Assembly (NCBI GenBank): GCA_004295085.1
Contig: SHNF01000017.1
Span: 125,058 to 189,057 of the forward strand
From: Planctomycetota bacterium
GTDB taxonomy: Bacteria; Planctomycetota; UBA1135
Direction: 5' to 3'
DNA: 64,000 nucleotides
A model generated the notes under the pieces. The model did no database searches, was not told the DNA's origin, and saw nothing but the letters and a program-made list of their open reading frames with translations. Positions 19,181 to 26,695 of this stretch are shown piece by piece (position 1 is the first letter of the stretch; every line of letters starts with the position of its first letter). The position numbers and the translations under genes are program-made.

Positions 19181-20164
19181 GTGAACTACAAGATCCTGCG
19201 CGCGCTCCTGTTCGGCGTCGGGCTGGCCGGTCTGGCGGGCTTCGCCCTGGTCTTCTACGACTTCGTCAAGCACCGCAATGACCGGCTGGCGACCTACGAC
19301 CTGAGGAAGCTGACGGACACGTTCAAGCCCCCGAAGAAGGGCGTGGACGAGGGCCACCTGAAGCGCTACGACCAGGGGCATTACGACGTCCTGTTCAAGC
19401 TGGACGTGTTCGACAACACGCCCAAGGCGCCCGCTACGGAGGGCGGCGGTCCCCCGCAACCCCCGCCGCCCGTCATCAGTGACAAGGACCTGGTGCTGGC
19501 CTGCGTCCAGTACGTGGAGGGCGCTCCGGCCGAGTGCCGCGCCTACGTGTACCCCAAGGGCGCGCAGCCCCAGGAAGGCAGGATCCTGGGCGACTTCTAC
19601 GCCATCGGCGACGAGCTGTCGGTGCAGCTCCAGGGCAAGCCGGAGGTGAAGCTGAAGCTGGAGGCGATCCGCCCCGAGGAGGTGGATCTGTCGGTCGTCG
19701 GCAAGGAGGACAGCGCGTTCACGCTGCGGCGCAAGGTCTTCGAGCTCGGCACCAGCGCGCTGGTCCAGCTCGCCGACGGCACCATCCCGGTTCCGGCCGC
19801 GCAGCCGGCGCCGGAGACCACGCGCATGATGGGCACCGATTTCTGGGTGGTGGGCACCCAGGACCTGGAGACCTTGCGCCAGATGCCGGAAGACGAGGTC
19901 ATCGCCGCCATCCAGAGCAAACCGGCCACCGACGAGCGCCGGCGCGTGAAGGGCCAGCGCATCACCAGGATCCCGGCGGACTCGGTGTTCGCCGGCCGCG
20001 GCATCCAGGAAGGCGACATCATCCTGAGCGTGGACGGCCAGCCGGCCACCGACCGGGCCGAGCTCGTGAAGTACCTGCGCTCGCAGACCGACACGGACAC
20101 CTTCGTGGTGGAGCTGGAACGCGCCGGCGGCGTGCGCTCGATCACCTACCGGCTCCCGGGTTGA
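19181..20164 (+). CDS. Membrane-anchored PDZ protein, GspC-like
   Basis: The product (327 residues) has one N-terminal transmembrane segment (ALLFGVGLAGLAGFALVFY). A Pro-rich linker and a beta-rich middle domain with alternating hydrophobic strands follow. The C-terminal PDZ domain contains AGRGIQEGDIILSVDGQ. This order (anchor, homology region, PDZ) is that of GspC, the inner-membrane clamp of type II secretion that contacts the secretin. A secretin and a prepilin peptidase are elsewhere in the window, but no other gsp gene adjoins it. A generic periplasmic PDZ protein is the alternative. It overlaps the next gene by TTGA. Confidence 0.65.
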   Translation: MNYKILRALLFGVGLAGLAGFALVFYDFVKHRNDRLATYDLRKLTDTFKPPKKGVDEGHLKRYDQGHYDVLFKLDVFDNTPKAPATEGGGPPQPPPPVISDKDLVLACVQYVEGAPAECRAYVYPKGAQPQEGRILGDFYAIGDELSVQLQGKPEVKLKLEAIRPEEVDLSVVGKEDSAFTLRRKVFELGTSALVQLADGTIPVPAAQPAPETTRMMGTDFWVVGTQDLETLRQMPEDEVIAAIQSKPATDERRRVKGQRITRIPADSVFAGRGIQEGDIILSVDGQPATDRAELVKYLRSQTDTDTFVVELERAGGVRSITYRLPG

Positions 20165-20919
20165 GCCTGCCGGCGCTGCACACCACCGCGCTCCTCGACC
20201 TCGGCAATCGGCGCCTCAAGGGAGCGCTCTGGGACGGTCGCAGCGACGCCGGCGGCGCGCCGCTCCTGGACGCGGTGAGCGCCTGGACCTTGCCGCCTGC
20301 GGACGGCGGCTGGAGCGCGTTCGACGCCCAGCTGCGCGCCTGGCTGGCGGACGCGCCGGCGGTGGCGCTGAGCAGTTCCAATCCGCGCGCGTTCGAGCGC
20401 CTGCTGCGCGGCGCGCTGCACGGCGCGGACCTGCGCCTGGCCGGGTCCAGCGCCTGGCCGTTTCCGGTGCGCAGCCGCGGCACCGGCAGCGACCGCGTCC
20501 TGGCCGCGTACGCGGCCTGGCGGCGCAGCCGCGCAGCGGTGCTGGTGGCCAGCCTGGGCACGGCCTGGACCCTGGACGCGATGGACGCTTCCGGCGCTTT
20601 CCTGGGCGGCGCCATCGGCGCCGGCTTGCGCGTGCAGGAGGAAGCACTGGCCGCGGCCGCGCCGCACCTGCCGCCGCCGGCGAGCGCGGCCGCGCCCATC
20701 CCGGACGACTCCGCCAGTGCCGTGGCCTGCGGCACGCGCGCCGCCCTGGCGGCCGCGCTGGACGGCCTGGCGGCGCGCTTCGAGACCGCCATGGCCGCGC
20801 CGGCCCGCCGCTTCGTGACCGGAGGCGACACCGTCCTGCTGCAGCCGTGGCTGAGCGCGGCCTGGCAGCCCGAGCCGAGCCTGGTGCTGCACGGGCTGGC
20901 GCTGTGGCTGGCGGCGTGA
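20161..20919 (+). CDS. coaX: Type III pantothenate kinase-like protein
   Basis: The protein (252 residues) has the ASKHA layout of CoaX, which phosphorylates pantothenate in CoA synthesis. Recognisable motifs are DLGNRRLKGAL (phosphate 1), GSDRVLAAYAAW (with the catalytic Asp), LGTAWTLDAM (phosphate 2) and GAFLGGAIGAGLRVQEEAL. Phosphate-1 has Arg where DxGNT/S is usual, and phosphate-2 lacks its leading Asp, so activity should be checked. The TTG start overlaps the previous stop (TTGA). coaD for a later CoA step is at 54.5 kb. Confidence 0.8.
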   Translation: MSLPALHTTALLDLGNRRLKGALWDGRSDAGGAPLLDAVSAWTLPPADGGWSAFDAQLRAWLADAPAVALSSSNPRAFERLLRGALHGADLRLAGSSAWPFPVRSRGTGSDRVLAAYAAWRRSRAAVLVASLGTAWTLDAMDASGAFLGGAIGAGLRVQEEALAAAAPHLPPPASAAAPIPDDSASAVACGTRAALAAALDGLAARFETAMAAPARRFVTGGDTVLLQPWLSAAWQPEPSLVLHGLALWLAA

Positions 20920-22061
20920 GCCGGCCGCGCTTCCGCCGGCTCACGACGCCGGGGGCGGCCGCGCTCAGCGTGTGGCGCCTGGACGCCCCGGAAGCTGCGC
21001 TGGTGCAGTTGATCGGGCGCCCTCTGCCGCGCCCTGGAGTCCCGGCGCTGGTGCGCGTGCGCGACGCAGCCGGGGAGCCGCTGGACGAAGGGCTGCTGTG
21101 GGTGCGCGATCCCGGCGCAGCCGCAAGCACAGGCGCGGTCACCAGCACGAGCCCCGGCACGAGCGCCGGCACGAGCGCCAGCGCGGGTGCCAGCGTGGGC
21201 GCCGAGCTGCACCTCCACGGCGGGCATGGCGTGGCGCAAGCCTTGCGCGAGCGCCTGCTGCAGCTGTTCTGGGAGGAGGCCGCGGCGCCGCGGGACCCGG
21301 ACCTGCAGCGCCTGCTCGCCTGCCGCGGCCCCTTGAACGCCGCCGCGGCCGGAGCGCTCCTGGACCAGGCGTTCGAACGCCGCTGCGCCGAGCTGGAGGC
21401 GGCCGCACCGGCGGCGCGCGCCGCGGGCGCGGCCGAGCTGCTGCGCTGGGCCGCCTGGGCCGAGATCCTGGAGCAGCCGCCGCGGATCGTCCTGGCTGGC
21501 CCGCCCAACGCCGGCAAGTCCACCTTGTTCAACGCCTGGCTGCGCGCCGAGCGGGTCACGGTCTCGCCTTACCCGGGCACCACGCGCGACGCGGTGGAAG
21601 CCGGCGTCCTGCTGGGCGGGGGGCGCACGGCGTTCGAGGCGCGGCTGGTGGACACCGCCGGCCTGTGGGACGCGCCCGACGCGCTGGACCAGGCGGCGGT
21701 GGAAGCGGCTCAGCGCGCCCTGGCGCAGGCCTGGCGCGTGGTCTGGGTCCTGGATGCGGCGGCGCCGCCGAACGCGCGCGTGACGCAAGCCGTGGCCTCC
21801 GCCCGCGCGCACGACCTGCGCCTGCTGCACCGCGTGGACCTGGCAGGGGAGGCTGCGCCCTGGTCGCCGGAGGTCGTATGCGGCGGGCGCTGGCTGCGCG
21901 GCGCGGTGCTGCGCGAGGGTCCTGCGCTGATCGCGCGCCTGGAGCAGGAGCTGCTGGCGCCGCTGGGCGCGCCGCCGCCGCCCGGGGCGCTGCTGCCGCT
22001 GGGCGCGGAGCGCCGCCGGCGCCTGCGCGCGCTGGCCGGGGCGGCGGCGGACCGTGCGTAG
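20916..22061 (+). CDS. mnmE: Divergent MnmE/TrmE-like GTPase
   Basis: MnmE, with MnmG, modifies the wobble uridine of certain tRNAs. This protein (381 residues against about 450) has an N-terminal domain with the HGG motif, a helical segment and an inserted G domain: G1 GPPNAGKST at residue 195, PGTTRD as G2, DTAG at residue 246. Departures from the family are clear. G4 reads HRVD instead of NKxD, the C-terminal C-x-G-K motif that carries the catalytic Cys is missing, and a Ser/Thr/Ala/Gly-rich insertion interrupts the N-domain (21113-21205). The GTG start overlaps coaX. It may have a changed or lost tRNA-modifying role. Confidence 0.75.
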   Translation: MSRPRFRRLTTPGAAALSVWRLDAPEAALVQLIGRPLPRPGVPALVRVRDAAGEPLDEGLLWVRDPGAAASTGAVTSTSPGTSAGTSASAGASVGAELHLHGGHGVAQALRERLLQLFWEEAAAPRDPDLQRLLACRGPLNAAAAGALLDQAFERRCAELEAAAPAARAAGAAELLRWAAWAEILEQPPRIVLAGPPNAGKSTLFNAWLRAERVTVSPYPGTTRDAVEAGVLLGGGRTAFEARLVDTAGLWDAPDALDQAAVEAAQRALAQAWRVVWVLDAAAPPNARVTQAVASARAHDLRLLHRVDLAGEAAPWSPEVVCGGRWLRGAVLREGPALIARLEQELLAPLGAPPPPGALLPLGAERRRRLRALAGAAADRA

Positions 22062-22064
22062 AAT
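22059..22064 (+). promoter_or_regulatory. -10 element upstream of pyrB
   Basis: TAGAAT overlaps the stop of mnmE and ends ten bases before the ATG at 22075, giving a leader of about four bases. Confidence 0.5.
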
Positions 22065-22074
22065 GCCGCGGCGC

Positions 22075-23394
22075 ATGCGCCTGCTGCCCGTGCTGGAGGG
22101 CTTGCACTCCGCGGAAGCCTTCAACCCGGGGTTCTTGCGCGCATTCCTCGAGCGCACGCGCGCGCTGGAGGCCGGTCCGGCGGAGTTCCAGGACGCGCTG
22201 GCGGGCCGCGTCATCGCCACGGTGTTCGAGGAGCCGTCCACGCGTACGCGCCTCAGCTTCGAGAGTGCGGCTCTGCGCCTGGGCGCCGGCGTCATCTCCG
22301 TGGCCGATCCCAAGACCAGCAGCGCGGTCAAGGGCGAGAGCCTGCGCGACACGGCCCGCATCGTCAGCGGCTACTCGGACCTGATCGTGTGGCGCCACCC
22401 GCGCGACGGCGCCTCGCGCCTGGCGGCGCAGGCGGCGCAGGTGCCGGTGATCAACGGCGGCGACGGCCGCATCGGGCATCCGACGCAGACGCTGCTGGAC
22501 CTGTACACCCTTTATCGCGAATGGGGGGACCTGGCCGGGCGCACGGTCGGGTTGATGGGCGACCTGCGCAACGGACGCACGGCGCGCTCGCTGGCCTGGG
22601 GCCTGGCGCTGCTGGAGGCGCGCGTGCTGCAGCTGCCGGCGCCGGGACTGGCCTGGGAGGCGAGCTTCGAGCAGCGCATCGCGGATCGCGCCGGCTATGC
22701 GCTCCGCCATGTCCGCCACCCGCTGTTCCGCACCTGGACCGGGGAGGAGACGGCACGCGTGCTGGAGCCGCGCCTGGCCACGCAGGGCTGGCTGTTCGGC
22801 GACGGCGTGCCGCTGCTGGAGCGCCTGGACGCGCTGTACCTCACGCGCCTGCAGGAGGAGCGCGGCGCGGCGCCGCGCGACGGCGTGTACCCGGGCCTGC
22901 GGCCGGCGCATCTGGCCGACCCTCTGCTGGAGCAATGCCTGCTGCTGCACCCCTTGCCGCGCCGCCAGGAGCTACCGGAGGAGCTGGACGAGGATCCGCG
23001 CGCGCGCTACTTCGAGCAGGCGCGCAACGGCGTGCTGGCGCGCCAGGCGCTGTACCTGGCCATGCTGCGCGCGGAGCGCTGGCCGCTGCCGGAGCTGACG
23101 CCGCTGCCGGCCGGGCACCCGGATGCGGAGCTGGGCGTGTGTCCCAATCCCAACTGCATCACGCGCGCGGAAGGCATCCCCGTGCCCTGGCGCGTGGCCG
23201 GAAAGGTGCAGCGCCTGTTCCTGTGTGCGTACTGTGACGCGCTCCTGCCGGTGGACTACGCCGGCTGCCGCTCCACGCTGCGCCTGCATCCCCTGCACTC
23301 GCCTTCGGTGGCGCGTATCCATCCGGAGAACCTGCGCCCATTCCGGGCCCGGGAGGCGGCGCAGCGGCAGGGGTACACCTGGAGCGAGGCCTAG
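22075..23394 (+). CDS. pyrB: Aspartate carbamoyltransferase with fused PyrI-type zinc domain
   Basis: This enzyme (439 residues) makes carbamoyl-aspartate in pyrimidine synthesis. Catalytic motifs are EPSTRTRLSFE starting at residue 53, SSAVKGES (mobile-loop Lys), HPTQTLLD and HPLPRRQE. Beyond the normal end at about residue 340 lies a four-cysteine module, Cys356-x4-Cys361-x22-Cys384-x2-Cys387, preceded by CPNPNCIT. That matches the zinc domain of the separate regulatory subunit PyrI (spacing x4, about x23, x2) without its allosteric nucleotide-binding domain. A natural catalytic-chain/zinc-domain fusion is therefore likely. ATG 22063 is an alternative start. Confidence 0.88.
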   Translation: MRLLPVLEGLHSAEAFNPGFLRAFLERTRALEAGPAEFQDALAGRVIATVFEEPSTRTRLSFESAALRLGAGVISVADPKTSSAVKGESLRDTARIVSGYSDLIVWRHPRDGASRLAAQAAQVPVINGGDGRIGHPTQTLLDLYTLYREWGDLAGRTVGLMGDLRNGRTARSLAWGLALLEARVLQLPAPGLAWEASFEQRIADRAGYALRHVRHPLFRTWTGEETARVLEPRLATQGWLFGDGVPLLERLDALYLTRLQEERGAAPRDGVYPGLRPAHLADPLLEQCLLLHPLPRRQELPEELDEDPRARYFEQARNGVLARQALYLAMLRAERWPLPELTPLPAGHPDAELGVCPNPNCITRAEGIPVPWRVAGKVQRLFLCAYCDALLPVDYAGCRSTLRLHPLHSPSVARIHPENLRPFRAREAAQRQGYTWSEA

Positions 23395-23585
23395 CGCGTG
23401 CGGAAGCGCACATCCGAGGGCGTCTCGGCACCGGAATGAGCGCCGGAAGCGCCCCGGGACAGGTGGAACGATAATTGTTCAAAGGTGGTGTTCCGGGGCG
23501 GGAAACCATGCCCCCTCGGAGCGCTAGGATGCCGACTCCGTGTAGTACCCGATCCCGTCTGCACCGGCCGGATCCTCCTAAGACC
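23395..23585 (+). promoter_or_regulatory. Intergenic region with putative promoters for the lipoprotein operon
   Basis: This 191-bp gap is the longest in the window. It holds GATAAT at 23470-23475 and TAGGAT at 23525-23530. Either could be the -10 of the lipoprotein operon, giving leaders of about 105 or 50 bases. No Shine-Dalgarno sequence precedes the ATG at 23586. I see no small gene or clear terminator in it. Confidence 0.4.
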
Positions 23586-26500
23586 ATGCCCGCCATCCAC
23601 CGTCGTACGTCCGCCTTCCTCGTTCCGGCGTCACTGGGCCTTGCGGCCGCGTTGCTCTCCGGCTGCTTCAACATGAACTCGCCCTCCGAGCAGGACCTGG
23701 GCTCGCCGGGCCGCGACGATGTGCTGCTGGAGCTCGTCGAGTGGGGCCGGCTGGTGGACGTCGCCGACAGCAGCGGCGTGGTGGTCATGGACGACGTCCT
23801 GATCCGCGAAGACGTGCAGCCGGACCAGGTCAACTACGAGATCTTCGTCAATCCGGTGACCGAGGAGGAGACCTTGACCGTGCTGGAGCCGGCAGGGACC
23901 CCGGCCTTCACCGCGCTGCTCGACGCCGCCCGGGCCAGCCTGTCGCGGGTGCAGACCAAGGGACCGGCCGACCCGCCGCCGTATTCCCTCATCCCGCGCA
24001 ACGCCGCGATCCGCCTGACCTTCTCCGAGCTGGTGAACCCGGCAACGGTGAACTCCACCACCATCCGGATCTGGACCGGCAACCCGCCCGCGCAGGCCCT
24101 GCCGGTGCGCTACCTGGTGCAGAACGACAGCCGGCGCGGCAAGGGCGTCGTGGTCCTGGACCCGACCATCTCCGCCCGGCAGTCGGCGCAGCTGGGTCTG
24201 CCGCAGAACTCGGTGGGCTTCCCGGCCTCCTTCGATGCGGTCAACGACAACCTGATGATCCGCATCCCGACCGAGGTGAACATCACCTTCGGCCAGCCGC
24301 AGGTGCTGCGCAACCTGAGCGACACGCGCTCGATCCGGCCGTCCGCGGACGACCCGATCGTGGCCGACCAGGCCGGCAACCCGGTGGTGGTGCGCAGCCT
24401 GCGCACCGGCAACGGCGAGGACCCCAACAACGGCTTCCTCATGGATGCCGTGCGCCCCAGCATGCTGGCCGTGGCCGACGTCATCGTGGCGGAGATCGAG
24501 GCCGGCGCCACCGCCAACACCTTCAACCTCACCTACAGCGTGGACGCGGTCCACTGCCGCGAGCTGACGCCCAAGACGCGCGACGTGTTCGAGATCGGCG
24601 CCTCCGTGTCCGTGGTGGTCGAGGTGCTGAGCTCCGGCAATCCGCTGGCCCTGGAGGTGCGGGTCAACGTGCTGGAGGGCACGCTCACACCCGGTTCGTC
24701 CAGCGTCGCGGGACGCATGACCACGCGCTACACCGCCCAGGACGCGCTGCGCCAGGCCTGCTACCTGGCCTTCACGCCGCAGGCGGCGGTCAGCGCCTCC
24801 AACCCGATCACGCTGGCGCCGTTCTCGAGCGTGACCATCCGCTTCGACGAGTCCGTGGATCCGACCACGGTGCTGTCCATGCACTCGTTCGTGGTCGCGG
24901 CTTACGAAGCGAACGCCACCGACGCCACGGCGCCGTACCTGAAGAACGGCCCCGAGTCCGTGGGCAGCTACATCGACCGCCAGCGCGGCTTCCACAACCC
25001 GCGCGGCACCGGCCAGGAATACGGCGGCCGCGTGCTGTTCGGCCCGATCGAGGTCAGCAACGGCGGCAAGGACTTCACCTTGACGCCGCTGGCCGGCTTC
25101 ACCGATCCCAACGGCGACGGCGCCCAGTTCTACGCGGTCGCGGTCCGGGACGGCCTCACCGGCATCCGCGACCTGGCGGGCAACCCGCTCAGCTCCACCG
25201 GTTTCGTGGCCGGGACTCCGCTGGCGGGAGTGGATCCGGAGCTGACCATCCGCGTGGATCCGACCGGCGGCACGGTCCGCGACAAGTACCTGAGCCTGCG
25301 CGGGCTCGGCATCGACGAGGACGGCGACGGCCTGTCGGAGTACCGCGGCCAGTTCGACGTGGTCCCCGGCAAGCTCACCGGGCGCATGCCGGCCACCCTG
25401 TCCCTGGTCGCCGACCCGTCCACGCTGCTCAGCGCGGTGCCGCTCGGCACCCAGCCGGTGGAGCCGCTCACGCCCGCCGGCGCGGTGGTGCAGGCGGCGT
25501 ACCGCCCGCACGACTTCGCGCTGTCGTATTTCGACCCCAACGACTACAACCTCGACATCGCCGGCATGGCCTGGTCGCCGGTCGGCGGCGTGGTCCTGGA
25601 CGACGGCTTCGATCGCTTCCGCATCAGCGTGGCGCACTCCACGCAGCTCCCGGACGAGCTGCTGAACCCGGCGGCGGGCTCGCCCTACTTCCCCTTCTCC
25701 GGCCTGTTCTTCGGCGGCGAGTTCAACGACAACATCCTGGGCTTCCCGGAGTTCAACGAGGAGGTGGTCAGCGACGGCGAGTACAACATGCGCGCCATCA
25801 ACCTGTTCCAGACGGCCAGCGGGACCGCGATGCTGCCGTTCCCCAGCTTCAGCGCGACCTACACCTGGCGCGACACGGCGATCCCCCAGAGCGTGGTGGG
25901 CGCCACCGGCGGGATCGGGTCGCCGCCGGCCACGCAGCCCGGCGCCGGCTTCTGGCCGGCGGAGAACGTGCCGTCCGTGGGCCTGCCGCTGCTTGTGCGC
26001 TGGAGCACCTTCCCGCGCGGCAACTTCCTCGGCATCAATCAGCTGCAGACCTCCAACATGCTGCCGCAGGCGGCCAACAACGGCTTCAACACGCCGGCCT
26101 TCCGCGTGTTCTCCTACGGCGGCGAGGACGCCTCCGGCCGCTTCATCCCGGTCATCCCGGACAACTCCGCGTTCGGCGGCACGCGGCCTTCCGGCGGCTA
26201 CCTGAACGGCCTGCCGACCCAGCCCAACGATCAGAACCTGTACTGGCTGCAGGTGACCGCGCAGGTCAAGGTCAGCCGCGTCTTCACCCACTGGTTCGAC
26301 CTGGGCACCACGCTGGGCGCCCCCGGCGACGCCATCGGCATGCTGGTGGAGCCGGACGTCGTCAATCAGAACCAGGGCACCGAGGTGGTGGTGGAGCTGC
26401 GCGGGTCCGCGGCCGTGCTGGAGGACTCCGGCCTGAATGAACCGTCGCCCTTGCGCGACGCCGACCTGCAGTTCGACGACTACGGCGACTTCGTGGTGCT

Positions 26501-26675
26501 CCCGGGCAACACCGCCAGCGTCAGCACGCCGGGGCCGTTTACCGGCGACCTGCGGCAGTTGGAAGGGCAACCGCAGCCCTACCGTTACATCCAGGTGCGC
26601 TTCTCGTTCGTCTCGGACGTGGAGCAGAACCTGCAAGCTTTCCTGGACGGCTTCGGCTTCGCCTGGGACTTCTGA
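23586..26675 (+). CDS. Giant lipoprotein 1 with SbsA-type Ig-like domains
   Basis: The protein (1029 residues) has a lipoprotein signal (LLSGC, lipid on Cys near residue 22). The segment EWGRLVDV near residue 50 is also present in the next protein. SbsA-type Ig-like domains (pattern hxxFSxxVxPxTV) occur near residues 138-165 and 405-440. Long beta-rich regions follow, then a closing module of about 45 residues (EGQPQPYRYIQVRFSF to GFAWDF). It has no enzymatic motif, so it is probably an outer-surface or periplasmic structural or adhesive protein. It heads a run of four co-oriented lipoproteins ending beside a prepilin peptidase. It is a paralogue of giant lipoprotein 2. Confidence 0.85.
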   Translation: MPAIHRRTSAFLVPASLGLAAALLSGCFNMNSPSEQDLGSPGRDDVLLELVEWGRLVDVADSSGVVVMDDVLIREDVQPDQVNYEIFVNPVTEEETLTVLEPAGTPAFTALLDAARASLSRVQTKGPADPPPYSLIPRNAAIRLTFSELVNPATVNSTTIRIWTGNPPAQALPVRYLVQNDSRRGKGVVVLDPTISARQSAQLGLPQNSVGFPASFDAVNDNLMIRIPTEVNITFGQPQVLRNLSDTRSIRPSADDPIVADQAGNPVVVRSLRTGNGEDPNNGFLMDAVRPSMLAVADVIVAEIEAGATANTFNLTYSVDAVHCRELTPKTRDVFEIGASVSVVVEVLSSGNPLALEVRVNVLEGTLTPGSSSVAGRMTTRYTAQDALRQACYLAFTPQAAVSASNPITLAPFSSVTIRFDESVDPTTVLSMHSFVVAAYEANATDATAPYLKNGPESVGSYIDRQRGFHNPRGTGQEYGGRVLFGPIEVSNGGKDFTLTPLAGFTDPNGDGAQFYAVAVRDGLTGIRDLAGNPLSSTGFVAGTPLAGVDPELTIRVDPTGGTVRDKYLSLRGLGIDEDGDGLSEYRGQFDVVPGKLTGRMPATLSLVADPSTLLSAVPLGTQPVEPLTPAGAVVQAAYRPHDFALSYFDPNDYNLDIAGMAWSPVGGVVLDDGFDRFRISVAHSTQLPDELLNPAAGSPYFPFSGLFFGGEFNDNILGFPEFNEEVVSDGEYNMRAINLFQTASGTAMLPFPSFSATYTWRDTAIPQSVVGATGGIGSPPATQPGAGFWPAENVPSVGLPLLVRWSTFPRGNFLGINQLQTSNMLPQAANNGFNTPAFRVFSYGGEDASGRFIPVIPDNSAFGGTRPSGGYLNGLPTQPNDQNLYWLQVTAQVKVSRVFTHWFDLGTTLGAPGDAIGMLVEPDVVNQNQGTEVVVELRGSAAVLEDSGLNEPSPLRDADLQFDDYGDFVVLPGNTASVSTPGPFTGDLRQLEGQPQPYRYIQVRFSFVSDVEQNLQAFLDGFGFAWDF

Positions 26676-26695
26676 CCGGCCGGCCCGTGTGCCTC

